Shown one piece after another: positions 32,642 through 41,344 of a stretch of 64,000 bases of DNA. The translations under genes and the position numbers were made by a program. Numbering within the stretch: the first letter of the stretch is position 1; the number at the start of each line of letters is the position of its first letter. The notes beneath the pieces were generated by a model. It saw only the letters and a program-made list of their open reading frames with translations, was not told the origin of the DNA and made no database searches. Source of the DNA: JANNPJ01 sp965200525 (lineage in GTDB: Bacteria > Actinomycetota > Actinomycetes > Actinomycetales > Kineosporiaceae); contig OZ241368.1 in NCBI GenBank assembly GCA_965200525.1, positions 4,650,001 to 4,714,000 on the forward strand, read 5' to 3'.

Positions 32642-34156
32642 TCACCAGGCCGACGGCTTGTAGTCCTTGAGGAAGCAGCCGAACAGATCCTCACCGGCCT
32701 CACCGGCCACGATCGGGTGGTACACCCGGGCCGCGCCGTCGACCAGGTCGAGCGGAGCGTGGAAACCCTCCTCGGCCAGGCGCATCTTGGTCGGGTGCGG
32801 GCGCTCGTCGGTGATCCAGCCGGTGTCGACGGCGGTCATCAGGATGCCGTCGCCGAGCATCTCCTGAGCGCTGGTGCGGGTCAGCATGTTCAGCGCGGCC
32901 TTGGCCATGTTGGTGTGCGGGTGGCCCGGACCCTTGTAGCCCCGGCTGAACTGGCCCTCCATCGCCGACACGTTGACCACGTACGTGCGCCGGGCCGGGG
33001 ACGCCGCCAGCGCCGCCCGCAGCCGGCTGATCAGGATGAACGGGGCCGTGCTGTTGCACAGCTGGACCTCGAGCAGCTCCAGCGGGTCGACCTCGTCGAC
33101 CAGCTGCACCCAGCTGTTGGACTCGTGCAGGTCGGGCAGCAGGCCGCCGGCGTCGATCGCGATGTCCGAGGCGATCCGTTCCGGCGAGGCCGATCCCGCG
33201 GTCAGGGCCAGGGCGGTCAGGGCGTGCGGGGACGGCGTCCAGTGCCCACCCCGGTCGCCGCCACCGGCCGCTGCGATGTCGGCAATCGCCGTGGGGTGAG
33301 CGTCCCGGCTGCGGCCGAAGGTGATCACCTCCGGCAGGGGGCCCTCCGGCAGCGGGGCCGACTCGGCCTCGGCCAGCGGGGCGTAGGCCCGGGGCGAACG
33401 GCGCACCGTCTGCGCGGCGTTGTTGATCAGGATGTCAAGCGGGCCCTGCTCCGCGACCGAGTCGGCCAGGGCCATCACCTGGGCCGGGTCGCGCAGGTCG
33501 ATGCCGACGATCCGGAGCCGGGGCAGCCAGTCGGCGCTGTCCGGCATCGAGGCGAACCGGCGGACGGCGTCGTTCGGGAACCGGGTGGTGATCGTGGTGT
33601 GGGCCCCGTCGCGCAGCAGGCGCAGGGCGATGTGCAGGCCGATCTTGGCCCGGCCCCCGGTGAGCAGGGCCCGGCGGCCGGTCAGGTTGGTGCGGGCGTC
33701 GCGGTGCCGGCGGCTGGAGGCGGCGCAGTCCGGGCAGAGCTGGTGGTAGAACGCGTCGACCTCGGTGTAGCGGTCCTTGCAGATGTAGCAGGCCCGCGCC
33801 CGGATCAGGACGCCGGCCACCGCCCCGGCCGCGCTCGAGGCCAGCGGCAGGCCCTGGGTCTCGTCGTCGATCCGGCCCGGAGCCCCGGTGGCGGTCGCGG
33901 CCGTGACCGCCCCGTCGGCCGCCATCACCGCGTCCTTGCGCTCCTTGCGCCGGCGGTGCTTGACGTTCTTGTAGATCGTGGCCGTGGCCAGCCGGACCGT
34001 GATCGCGTCCGGGTGGTCCAGCGGCAGGCCGTCGAGCTCGGCCAGCACCCGCAGGCAGACCGCCAGGTCGCCCGGGTCGATGCCGGGGCCGTAGACCTCG
34101 GGCTCTCCCGTGTCGACCGGACCGATCTGGATGTCTTCGTCTGGCTGCGCCGTCAT
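32642..34156 (-). CDS. Zinc-ribbon SDR-family protein
   Basis: A 504-residue protein. After an N-terminal region of about 125 residues there is a treble-clef-like CYIC ... CPDC (residues 125-150), then an SDR Rossmann domain (RRALLTGGRAKIGLHIALRL, LRIVGIDLRDPAQV, DILINNAAQT). A large insertion follows before VVNVSAMEGQFSRGYKG and HPHTNMAKAALNML. The active-site lysine is present, but the Tyr of YxxxK is replaced by Thr (TNMAK). ATG 34156 follows GAGGGA. The catalytic role is doubtful; the zinc ribbon may bind a partner or nucleic acid (inference). Confidence 0.82.
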   Translation of the reverse strand: MTAQPDEDIQIGPVDTGEPEVYGPGIDPGDLAVCLRVLAELDGLPLDHPDAITVRLATATIYKNVKHRRRKERKDAVMAADGAVTAATATGAPGRIDDETQGLPLASSAAGAVAGVLIRARACYICKDRYTEVDAFYHQLCPDCAASSRRHRDARTNLTGRRALLTGGRAKIGLHIALRLLRDGAHTTITTRFPNDAVRRFASMPDSADWLPRLRIVGIDLRDPAQVMALADSVAEQGPLDILINNAAQTVRRSPRAYAPLAEAESAPLPEGPLPEVITFGRSRDAHPTAIADIAAAGGGDRGGHWTPSPHALTALALTAGSASPERIASDIAIDAGGLLPDLHESNSWVQLVDEVDPLELLEVQLCNSTAPFILISRLRAALAASPARRTYVVNVSAMEGQFSRGYKGPGHPHTNMAKAALNMLTRTSAQEMLGDGILMTAVDTGWITDERPHPTKMRLAEEGFHAPLDLVDGAARVYHPIVAGEAGEDLFGCFLKDYKPSAW

Positions 34157-34351
34157 TTCCCTCAACCTCGCGTCTGATCGTCCCGGTGAACTGTACGCAA
34201 CAGCCCTGGTCGGTCCCGCATCCGCTGGACCGCTGTCGCTCGGGTGACCGCAGCCCGGCTCGGTGCCGGCGGCCGTGCGGGCCCGGTCGGGCGCTTCGGC
34301 AGCAGTTCGACCGAGCCGGGTCGCGGTCATCGGTTGTGGCAGAGTCCGGGG

Positions 34352-34918
34352 GTGACATCTCAGGTGGAAGAACTGGTCGACCGGCTGGCCGACGCCGGTG
34401 TCCGGCTCGACCGGGCTCTGACCGAGGCCGACCTGAAGCGGATCGAGAAGAAGTTCGGGTTCGCCTTCGCGCCGGACCACCGCGAACTGCTGCGCACCGC
34501 CCTGCCGGTCGGGGACTCGTGGCTGAACTGGCGGCACGCCACCCCGGCCAAGATCAGGGAGCGGCTGGACGGGCCGGTCGAGGGCATCGTCCTGGCAGTC
34601 CGCACCGAGGGGTTCTGGCTGTCCTCGTGGGGCCCGCGGCCCGCCGACGAGCCTGCGGCCGAGAAGGTCGCCCGCGGCCGGCTGGGCGGTGTGCCCGTCC
34701 TGGTGCCCCTGCTCGGTCACCGGTACCTGCCCGCCGCCCCGGCCCCGGCGGGCAGCCCGGTCTACTCGGTCCGGTCCGCCGAGGTCGGCGTCTATGCCGT
34801 TGACCTGCTGGATTACGTCGCCCGAGAGTTCGGCGGCCCGACCCGCGAGCTCCCGGTGGCCGGACTGCCCCGGCTCGACTTCTGGTCCGAGCTGGTCCCG
34901 GGCTCAGTCGGGCCCTGA
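34352..34918 (+). CDS. SMI1/KNR4-like protein
   Basis: A 188-residue protein with features of the SMI1/KNR4 (SUKH) fold: LTEADLKRIEKKFGFAFAPD, HRELLRTALPVGDSWLNWR, VPVLVPLLGHRYLP, PVYSVRSAEVGVYAVDLLDY. Members occur as immunity proteins or regulatory partners; no toxin is adjacent. GTG 34352 was preferred over the longer frame because it directly precedes the domain. It overlaps the hydrolase gene end by 15 bases. Confidence 0.75.
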   Translation: MTSQVEELVDRLADAGVRLDRALTEADLKRIEKKFGFAFAPDHRELLRTALPVGDSWLNWRHATPAKIRERLDGPVEGIVLAVRTEGFWLSSWGPRPADEPAAEKVARGRLGGVPVLVPLLGHRYLPAAPAPAGSPVYSVRSAEVGVYAVDLLDYVAREFGGPTRELPVAGLPRLDFWSELVPGSVGP

Positions 34919-36640
34919 ATCCGCGCTGAACCGACCGTGAAACGGCCGGCCGAGCACGGCGGACCAGGCACCGGCCAGCTCCGGGCCGTAGCGGTGGCCG
35001 AAGCCGGCCGGCGTCCGCTCGGCCGAGATCACGTCGGCCGTGGCCTGCCAGAACGAGGCCATCGGCAGCCACGGCCGGGTCCAGCTCCGGGACGGGCGCA
35101 CGATCAGCCGGCCCGACCAGGCCGGCACCGGGTCGTCAGGGTGGACCAGTACCAGGCTCCGGGCCCGGCCGACGCCGGCCGGGTTCGCCGGCAGCTCGCC
35201 GGGGACGCCGACCCAGAGGGCGCCGTCGACGTGCGCGGCGATCCCGGCGTCCGGGTAGGCCCGCAGGCCGCCCCAGGCGCCGAGGCTCTCGCCGTAGACC
35301 AGCACCCGGGGCCGCCCGGCCGTTGGCCGGCGGGCGATCCGGGCGTTGATCGCGTCGGTCAGGGCCCGGACCGAGGCCTGGACGCCGTCCCCGCCGCGCA
35401 GGTAGGCCCACCAGCTCGGCGAGTTGCCGTACTGCAGCACGACCGTGGCCAGATCACCGCCGGTCAGCCGCTCCAGGGCGGTGACGGCGCGGGGGTTGAC
35501 CCAGCCGGATCCGGTCGGGACGTCGATCAGCACGGTCGCGCGGTTCAGGCCGCCGGCCTGCTCCAAGGCGGCCGCGGCCCGGCCGGCCCGCGCGGTGACG
35601 GTCGCGGCGGCGTCCCGGCCGACGTAGACCCGGATTGGTCGCTGGGCCGGGCGATGCGTGAACGCGCTGATCACGCTCGCCTCGGGGCGGCCGGCCAGAA
35701 ACTTCGCCCCCTCCGGGCCCGGCCCGAGCGCGGTCTCGGCGGGGCCGGCTGACGGGCCGGTGGGTGAGCCGGCATTGGCGGTGCCGGTGAACCCGGTGAG
35801 CACCAGGGCCGGAACCAGCACACCGATCGCCAGCCGGCGCCGGACCCGGACCGGAAGCCGGCGCACTCGGCGAGCAGTTGCCCGGACAGCGGCAGCTACC
35901 TGCACCAGCAGGACTGTGACCAGGACGGCGGCGGCCACGGCCAGCGCATCGGCGCTCAGCGACGGCGCGCTGAGGTGAGCCTCGGCCGCGGTACGGACCT
36001 GGCCGGCGTGAGCCGTGATCACGGCCCCGACCAAGATCAGCGGACCGGCCCACCGCACCGCCGCGCGCCGCCACCGGCCCCCCGCACCGTCCCGGCCTGC
36101 CCGGCTCGGATGTGCATTGATCGATGTCTGAAAATGGTGGTGATCACACCCACCTCGGCACATCGATCTGTTCACCGCAGCGGGCCGGAGGGGATTGCCC
36201 ACCGGCGCGACCGCTACAGACGCAGCCTGCCCGCCCGAAGCCGAAGTGGTTGAAGCCGAGCTGGTTGCGGCCGAGGTGGTTGAAGCCGACCTGGTCACAA
36301 CCGGATCGACGGCGCGGCCCGCTCGGGCCCGGCGCCGACGGGCGGCGCCGGCCAGGGCCGCGGTCGCGTAGCCCTGGGCCCCGGCCAGCCCGCCGATCAC
36401 CGCCTGGACCGGAGCCGGGTGGGGCAGCAGACCCGGCTGGACGGCGAGCGCGAGCATCACCGCCGCCGCGAGCACGCGCAGCGGGTGCCTCACCAGCGGC
36501 CGGCCTCGGCCGAGCCGAGCCTGACCCGAGCCCGAGCCCGAGCCCGAGCCCAAGCCCGAGCCCGAGCCCGGTGCCGAGCCCGAGTCCGAGCCTGGTGCCG
36601 AGCCCGAGCCCGGGCCCGGGGCCGGTACTCCGGGGTTCAC
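34904..36640 (-). CDS. Membrane alpha/beta-hydrolase (Abhydrolase_9-type)
   Basis: About 578 residues. A Pro/Gly/Ser repeat leads into hydrophobic segments (PLRVLAAAVMLALAVQPGLL; WAGPLILVGAVITAHAGQV; LSADALAVAAAVLVTVLLVQ; LAIGVLVPALVLTGFTG). A C-terminal catalytic domain follows with nucleophile elbow YGESLGAWGG, LWVGVPGELP and LVLVHPDDPV. This matches the two-part N-membrane/C-hydrolase family known from actinobacteria. GTG 36640 overlaps the phospholipase stop as GTGA. A linker between helices (MCRGGCDHHHFQTSINAH) is unusually His/Cys-rich and lies on less GC-rich DNA. Substrate unknown; lipids are plausible given the phospholipase partner. Confidence 0.8.
   Translation of the reverse strand: MNPGVPAPGPGSGSAPGSDSGSAPGSGSGLGSGSGSGSGQARLGRGRPLVRHPLRVLAAAVMLALAVQPGLLPHPAPVQAVIGGLAGAQGYATAALAGAARRRRARAGRAVDPVVTRSASTTSAATSSASTTSASGGQAASVAVAPVGNPLRPAAVNRSMCRGGCDHHHFQTSINAHPSRAGRDGAGGRWRRAAVRWAGPLILVGAVITAHAGQVRTAAEAHLSAPSLSADALAVAAAVLVTVLLVQVAAAVRATARRVRRLPVRVRRRLAIGVLVPALVLTGFTGTANAGSPTGPSAGPAETALGPGPEGAKFLAGRPEASVISAFTHRPAQRPIRVYVGRDAAATVTARAGRAAAALEQAGGLNRATVLIDVPTGSGWVNPRAVTALERLTGGDLATVVLQYGNSPSWWAYLRGGDGVQASVRALTDAINARIARRPTAGRPRVLVYGESLGAWGGLRAYPDAGIAAHVDGALWVGVPGELPANPAGVGRARSLVLVHPDDPVPAWSGRLIVRPSRSWTRPWLPMASFWQATADVISAERTPAGFGHRYGPELAGAWSAVLGRPFHGRFSADSGPD
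36119..36168. repeat. Nested inverted repeats inside the hydrolase gene
   Basis: Arms GATCGATGT (36119-36127) and ACATCGATC (36160-36168) flank a 32-base centre containing the palindrome GTGATCAC (36140-36147). It lies in the less GC-rich insertion that encodes the His/Cys-rich linker of the membrane hydrolase. Confidence 0.6.
36240..36299. repeat. 15-bp tandem repeat, four units, in hydrolase gene
   Basis: Units 36240-36254, 36255-36269, 36270-36284 and 36285-36299 are variants of GCCGAGGTGGTTGAA. They encode a Thr/Ser/Ala-rich linker on the minus strand. Confidence 0.85.
36518..36622. repeat. GAGCCC hexanucleotide array in hydrolase gene
   Basis: About 15 copies of GAGCCC or close variants, interrupted by GGTGCC, encode a Gly-Ser/Pro-Gly-Ser tract near the hydrolase N-terminus. 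Confidence 0.85.
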
Positions 36641-37326
36641 GCCAGGCCGCCCTTCAGGGGGAACCACAGGCCGGTCCGCTGAACCAGCCGGGATCCGAGT
36701 CGCCGGGCCCGGCCCGAGCCGGGGCCGGAGCCGGAGCGGCGAGAACGGATCGGAGCGGCCCCGAGCAGGCCGGCGGCGAGCAGGCCGCCACCGATCGGCA
36801 CGGCGAAAGCGGTCAGCGGCTCGCGCACCGGGGCCGCGTAACCCTGCCGCCAGGAGTTGAACCGGACCACAGCGACGTAGAGCTCGCCGGTGGCGCCGCA
36901 GCCGAAGCGGTGGCAACGGCCCAGCACGTGCCGGGCGAAACTGTCGTCCACCGCCTTACGGGCCCACGGGCCCAGCGGCTGACCCTTGCGGTTGGCGTAG
37001 CGCAGCAGGTCGTAGCCCAGGTCGTGCTGCTTGCAGGCGCCCGAGAAGTGATAAGTGGTGCCGCCGAAGGGGGAGGAGCAGCCGCCGTCGGCCCGAGTCG
37101 GCTCGGCCTGCTGCGCTCGCCGGATCAGGGCCGGGCGGTAGCCCATCACGGCCGGGAAGTCGGCCGGCAATGCACTCACGGCGTTCGGGGCGTCGGCGGT
37201 CAGAGCCCGGATCGCCCGGGCGGCGCCGACCTGTTGCGGCCCGAGCGGATGCACCTCGTGGCCCCAGCCGCCGAGCATCAGCACAACCAGAAAACCGGCT
37301 GCCACGGCAAGGATTCGCTGAATCAT
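36637..37326 (-). CDS. Secreted prokaryotic phospholipase A2
   Basis: About 229 residues. The signal-like N-terminus IQRILAVAAGFLVVLMLGGW is followed by the catalytic helix pair ACKQHDLGYDLLRYANRKGQ (CxxHDxxY) and VDDSFARHVLGRC. Two further cysteines can complete the disulphides of the PF09056-type fold. A late hydrophobic stretch (PLTAFAVPIGGGLLAAGLLG) could anchor the protein. The start is ATG 37326 or 37329; GGAGGA abuts both closely. The stop is coupled (GTGA) to the membrane hydrolase, suggesting joint lipid processing. Confidence 0.85.
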   Translation of the reverse strand: MIQRILAVAAGFLVVLMLGGWGHEVHPLGPQQVGAARAIRALTADAPNAVSALPADFPAVMGYRPALIRRAQQAEPTRADGGCSSPFGGTTYHFSGACKQHDLGYDLLRYANRKGQPLGPWARKAVDDSFARHVLGRCHRFGCGATGELYVAVVRFNSWRQGYAAPVREPLTAFAVPIGGGLLAAGLLGAAPIRSRRSGSGPGSGRARRLGSRLVQRTGLWFPLKGGLA

Positions 37327-37452
37327 CATTCCTCCAGCCCCGGCCGGACCGTCCGGTCGTCGAGGCGTGCGGCGACGCTAAGGAGGGGGTGTGGGCCGGA
37401 TCGTCCTGCCGTGGAGCCAGATTGCGGGCCCCTCCACCGGGGGATGCGGCGT

Positions 37453-37470
37453 CCCGGAGGTAACTCCGGG
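37453..37470. promoter_or_regulatory. Inverted repeat CCCGGAG-GTAA-CTCCGGG, operator or hairpin
   Basis: Perfect seven-base arms around GTAA, 41 bases before the histidine kinase start in the divergent spacer with the phospholipase gene. It would suit autoregulation by the NarL-type regulator or a mRNA leader hairpin. Confidence 0.45.
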
Positions 37471-37511
37471 GAGGGACGACGAGGGGGGCCGGTGCCATTT
37501 AGGGTCGGGCC

Positions 37512-38927
37512 ATGCGATTGCTCCCGCCCGGCCGGTCCTGGTTCGCCCGGTTGCCGGTGACCAGGCTGAACGTGCTGATCGGCCTGGTCACGCTGGCCGT
37601 GGTCTGGATCGCGTTCGGCACCTCGGGTTCGGTCTACGACACCGGACGCACCGGGTACGGGCTGATGTTCTTCGTCGGGCTGATCGTCGGCCTACCGCTC
37701 CTGCTGATCGGTCGCCGGCCGCTAGCCGGCCTGCTGGTCTCGGTCGGGGCCGCCTACGTGCTGGCCGAGACCGTGCCGTTGCGCGGGCACTCGCCCTGGC
37801 CGTGGCTTGTCGTCCAGGGCCTGGTGATCTTCGCCCTGCTGCTGGTGACCTGCGTCCGGGAGCCGTTGGGCCGCGCCGTCGGCGGCTGGCTGGTCACGGC
37901 ACTGTTGTTCGCGGTGGAACTGCCGAACGACCTGTGGCCGGGCTGGGTCGTCGGGGTCACCAGCATCGCCGTGATCGGCGCGCTGGCCGGCCGGCTGACC
38001 CGGACCCGGCAGGCCCTGGTGGTGCAGGAGGAGGTCAGCTCGGCCGAGAAGGCCCGCCGGGTGCTGCTGGAGGAACGGGCCCGGATCGCCCGCGACCTGC
38101 ACGACATCGTGGCCCACCACATGTCGCTGGTGGTGGTCCAGGCCGAGACGGCCGGCTACCGGGTCCCCGACCTCAGTGAGTCGGCCCGGGCCGAGCTGCT
38201 GGCGATCGGCGAGACGGCGCGCTCGGCCCTGACCGAGACCCGGGCCCTGCTCTCGGTGCTTCGGCAGGACGACCAGAAGGTGGAGGACGCCCCGCAGCCG
38301 GGCCTGGAACAACTCGGCGACCTGGTGGACGCCGCCCAGCGGGCCGGGGTGCGCCTCGACGTCACGCTCGACGACGGTGGGCTGGACCGGTTGCGGCCCG
38401 GATCCTCGCTGGCCGCCTACCGGATCGCGCAGGAGGCGCTGGCCAACGCGAGCCGGCACGCGCCGGGGACGGCCGTGTCGTTGCGGGTCAAGTCGGCCCG
38501 GGCCAACGGGCAGGCCGGTCTGTGGTTGCGGGTGGAGAACGAGCCGGCCGGGGGCGTCCGGCCGGGCCGGGAGGTGGTGGCCGGGCACGGCATCACCGGG
38601 ATGCGGGAGCGGGCGGCGGCGGCCGACGGGCGGCTGACCATCGGCCCGACGCCGGGAGGCGGGTTCGCGGTCGAGGTCTTCCTGCCGGCTGAGCCGAGCC
38701 AGGCGATCGAGCCGAGCCAGGCGATCGGGCCGGACCAGGCGATCGGGCCGGACCAGGCGATCGGGCCGGACCAGGCGATCGGGCCGGACCAGGCGATCGG
38801 GCCGGACCAGGCGATCGGGCCGGATCGGGCGGCCGGTTCGGATCAGGTGGCCGGGGCGGACAGGGTGTCCCGGCCGGATCAGGTGGCCGGGCCGGATCGG
38901 CAGGCGGACAGGGAGCAGGCCCAGTGA
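37512..38927 (+). CDS. Sensor histidine kinase, NarL-system type
   Basis: A 471-residue membrane kinase. About five hydrophobic helices fill residues 18-165, with no large sensor domain. Then come the HisKA_3 helix with LLEERARIARDLHDIVAHHM (phospho-His in DLHD), a dimerisation region, and an HATPase_c domain (IAQEALANASRHAP, GHGITGMRERAAAADGRL). The C-terminus carries a repeat of EPSQAI/GPDQAI encoded by an 18-bp minisatellite, about 75 residues beyond the kinase core. The stop overlaps the regulator start (GTGA). Confidence 0.92.
   Translation: MRLLPPGRSWFARLPVTRLNVLIGLVTLAVVWIAFGTSGSVYDTGRTGYGLMFFVGLIVGLPLLLIGRRPLAGLLVSVGAAYVLAETVPLRGHSPWPWLVVQGLVIFALLLVTCVREPLGRAVGGWLVTALLFAVELPNDLWPGWVVGVTSIAVIGALAGRLTRTRQALVVQEEVSSAEKARRVLLEERARIARDLHDIVAHHMSLVVVQAETAGYRVPDLSESARAELLAIGETARSALTETRALLSVLRQDDQKVEDAPQPGLEQLGDLVDAAQRAGVRLDVTLDDGGLDRLRPGSSLAAYRIAQEALANASRHAPGTAVSLRVKSARANGQAGLWLRVENEPAGGVRPGREVVAGHGITGMRERAAAADGRLTIGPTPGGGFAVEVFLPAEPSQAIEPSQAIGPDQAIGPDQAIGPDQAIGPDQAIGPDQAIGPDRAAGSDQVAGADRVSRPDQVAGPDRQADREQAQ
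38691..38834. repeat. 18-bp minisatellite in histidine kinase 3' end
   Basis: Eight 18-bp units: two GAGCCGAGCCAGGCGATC, five identical GGGCCGGACCAGGCGATC (38727-38816) and one degenerate. Each adds the hexapeptide xPxQAI without changing frame. Confidence 0.95.
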
Positions 38928-39589
38928 GCATCCGGGTGGTCGTGGTCGACGACCAGGCCATGGTCCGGGAGGGCTTCTCGGCCCTGCTCGGCGCCCAACC
39001 GGGCCTGGAGGTGGTCGGCTCGGCCGCCGACGGCCTGGAGGCGGTCAGGGTGGTCCGGTTGATGGAGCCCGACGTCGTCCTGATGGACGTGCGGATGCCG
39101 AACCTGGACGGCATCGAGGCGACCCGCCGGATCATGGCCGCACCCGGCGAACGGCATCCGAAAGTATTGATGCTGACCACGTTCGACCTGGACGACTACG
39201 TCTTCGAGGCGCTCCGGGCCGGGGCCAGCGGCTTCCTGCTCAAGGACGCCCGCAGTGCCGACCTGGTGAACGCGGTCCAGGTGGTGGCGGCCGGGGACGG
39301 CCTGCTGGCGCCGTCCGTCACCCGGCGGTTGATCATGGAGTTCGCCCGCCGGCCGGCCCCGAACAACCGCCCGGCCGGGCAGATCCGAGCCCTGACCCCG
39401 CGGGAGACCGAGGTGCTGACCCTGATCGCCGCGGGGCTGTCCAACGCCGAGATCGCGGCCTCACTGGTGCTGGGCGAGCAGACCGTGAAAACCCACGTCG
39501 GCCGGATCCTGAACAAGCTCCAGCTCCGGGACCGGGCCCAGGCCGTGGTGATCGCCTACGAGAGCGGCTTGGTCCGCCCCAGCACCTGA
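38924..39589 (+). CDS. NarL/LuxR-family response regulator
   Basis: A 221-residue regulator: receiver domain with VVVVDDQAMVREGF, phospho-Asp in VVLMDVRMPNLDG (about residue 54), LLKDA lysine, and a LuxR-type helix-turn-helix (LTPRETEVLTLIAAGLSNAE, LGEQTVKTHVGRILNKLQ). It is coupled to the kinase by a four-base overlap, so the two form one signalling pair. The target genes are unknown; the divergent phospholipase operon is a candidate. Confidence 0.95.
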   Translation: MSIRVVVVDDQAMVREGFSALLGAQPGLEVVGSAADGLEAVRVVRLMEPDVVLMDVRMPNLDGIEATRRIMAAPGERHPKVLMLTTFDLDDYVFEALRAGASGFLLKDARSADLVNAVQVVAAGDGLLAPSVTRRLIMEFARRPAPNNRPAGQIRALTPRETEVLTLIAAGLSNAEIAASLVLGEQTVKTHVGRILNKLQLRDRAQAVVIAYESGLVRPST

Positions 39590-39696
39590 GCAGCGGCTCG
39601 GTCGTGGGTGAGGGCGACGTTGCGGTCCTGCGTCCCAGGTCAACCGGCGCGGCGAGGGTCGTTTCGTCACGGTCGAGCGAGGCGGGGTCTGTTTCG

Positions 39697-40941
39697 TCAC
39701 ACCTCAGGGGCGCCGGGGGAGAGGTCGTCGAGCCGGGCCGCTCGCAGGGCGAGATAGCGCTGTTCGGGCAGGCTGGCGGTCATCCGGCCGGCCCGCAGAT
39801 AGCTCTCCCGGGCCCCGGCCGGGTCGCCGGCCAGCTCGAGCAGGTGCCCGCGCACGGCGTCCAGACGGTGGCTGTGGGTCATCCGGTCGTCGTCGGCCAG
39901 GCCGGCCAGCACGGCCAGACCGGCCCGGGGTCCGTGCACCATGGCCACCGCCACAGCCCGGTTCAGGGTGACCACCGGTCCGGGCGAGATCTGGTCCAGC
40001 ACCTGGTAGAGGGCCAGGATCTGGGGCCAGTCGGTGTCCTGCGCCCGGGCCGCCTCGTCGTGGACCGCGGCGATGGCCGCCTGCAGCTGGTACGGCCCGC
40101 CCCGGACCCGGCCCAGGGTGCGGGTGATCAGGTGCACCCCTTCGGCGATCATCGCCGCGTCCCAGAGTTCGCGGCGCTGCTCGGCCAGCGGCACCAGCGA
40201 TCCGTCGGCCGTGGTCCGGGCCGCTCGCCGGGCCTCGGTCAGCAGCATCAGGGCCAGCAGACCGGCCACCTCGCCGTCGTCCGGGAGCAGCTGGTGCAGC
40301 AGCCGGGTGAGCCGGATCGCCTCGGCGGTCAGGTCGGCCCGCTGCAGCGCCGGCCCGGCGCTGGCGGTGTAGCCCTCGTTGAAGATCAGGTACAGCACCT
40401 GGAGGACGACGCGCAGCCGGCTTGCTCGCTCCGGTTCCGGCGGCAGGTCGAACCGGGCCCCGGCGCTGCGGATCTTCTGCTTGGCCCTGCTGATCCGTTG
40501 CCCCATCGTGGTTTCCGGAACCAGGAAGGCGTTCGCGATCTCGGTCGTGGTCAGGCCGCCGACCGCGCGCAGGGTGAGAGCGAGCTGAGCCGGCGCGGCC
40601 AGGGCCGGGTGGCAGCACAGGAAGAGCAGGGTCAGGGTGTCGTCCTGGCCCGGAACCGGGCCCGGATCGGCCGGTTCCAGGCCCAGCACGGCGTCCTCGC
40701 GGTGCCGGCGGGCGCTCTCGCGGCGCCACTCGTCGGCCAGCCGGCGCGAGGCCACCGTGACCAGCCAGGAGCGGGGGCTGTCGGGAACACCCTCGGCCGG
40801 CCACTGCCGAGCCGCCGCCAGCAGCGCCTCCTGGACGGCGTCCTCGCACGCGTCGAACTGCCCGTACCGGCGCACCAGCACGCCGAGCACCTGCGGCGCG
40901 AGCTCGCGGAGCCGGTGCTCGAACCGGGGGGCGGTGATCAC
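39697..40941 (-). CDS. ECF sigma factor, ECF42-like, with C-terminal extension
   Basis: A 414-residue sigma factor. The sigma-2 region is RRYGQFDACEDAVQEALLAA and the sigma-4 region is LTTTEIANAFLVPETTMGQR. A C-terminal TPR/SnoaL-unlike helical extension of about 220 residues follows (VLQVLYLIFNEGYTASAGPA, ALYQVLDQISPGPVVTLNRA), the hallmark of the ECF42 group, which has no anti-sigma factor. GTG 40941 overlaps the YCII gene stop (GTGA), and pairing with a DGPF protein is the known ECF42 context. The extension is thought to control activity. Confidence 0.93.
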   Translation of the reverse strand: MITAPRFEHRLRELAPQVLGVLVRRYGQFDACEDAVQEALLAAARQWPAEGVPDSPRSWLVTVASRRLADEWRRESARRHREDAVLGLEPADPGPVPGQDDTLTLLFLCCHPALAAPAQLALTLRAVGGLTTTEIANAFLVPETTMGQRISRAKQKIRSAGARFDLPPEPERASRLRVVLQVLYLIFNEGYTASAGPALQRADLTAEAIRLTRLLHQLLPDDGEVAGLLALMLLTEARRAARTTADGSLVPLAEQRRELWDAAMIAEGVHLITRTLGRVRGGPYQLQAAIAAVHDEAARAQDTDWPQILALYQVLDQISPGPVVTLNRAVAVAMVHGPRAGLAVLAGLADDDRMTHSHRLDAVRGHLLELAGDPAGARESYLRAGRMTASLPEQRYLALRAARLDDLSPGAPEV

Positions 40942-41300
40942 AGCTCCGGTGGTGCGTCGCCGATCTGCCGGACCTCGATCGGCCCCTGGGTGAAGGCGAC
41001 CACCCGGGCCGCGATCTCCAGCGCCCGGGCCTGGCTCTCGACGTCCACGATCCAGTAGCCGGCCAGCGACTCCTTGGACTCGGCGAACGGTCCGTCGGTG
41101 ATCACCACCTCGCCGTCCACGAAGTCGACCTTCTTCCCCTGGCCCGCGTCGACCAGGCCCTCGGCGCTGACCAGTTCGCCGGAGGCGGTCAGCTCGGCGT
41201 TGATCGCGTACATGAACCGGATCATCTCGCTCACCCACTCCGTCGAGCGGCGTTCCAGCATGCTGGCCTGGTCGCCGAACATCATGATCATGTACTTCAC
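40938..41300 (-). CDS. DGPF/YCII-related protein
   Basis: A 120-residue ferredoxin-like-fold protein: KYMIMMFGDQASMLERRSTE at the start and the family signature TDGPFAESKESLAGYWIVDV. These proteins are encoded beside, and controlled by, ECF42 sigma factors; their molecular role is unknown. GTG 41300 follows GAGGAG. An ECF42-type promoter lies about 45 bases upstream. Confidence 0.93.
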   Translation of the reverse strand: MKYMIMMFGDQASMLERRSTEWVSEMIRFMYAINAELTASGELVSAEGLVDAGQGKKVDFVDGEVVITDGPFAESKESLAGYWIVDVESQARALEIAARVVAFTQGPIEVRQIGDAPPEL

Positions 41301-41344
41301 GTCGTCACTCCTCGGTTCGGGCCCGGCCGGGCGCGCTCGGCAAT

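Noticed and set aside
39661..39700. Two GTTTCGTCAC words 30 bases apart as an operator
   Set aside because: The second overlaps the sigma factor stop codon and the pair lies between convergent genes, so a promoter role is unlikely.
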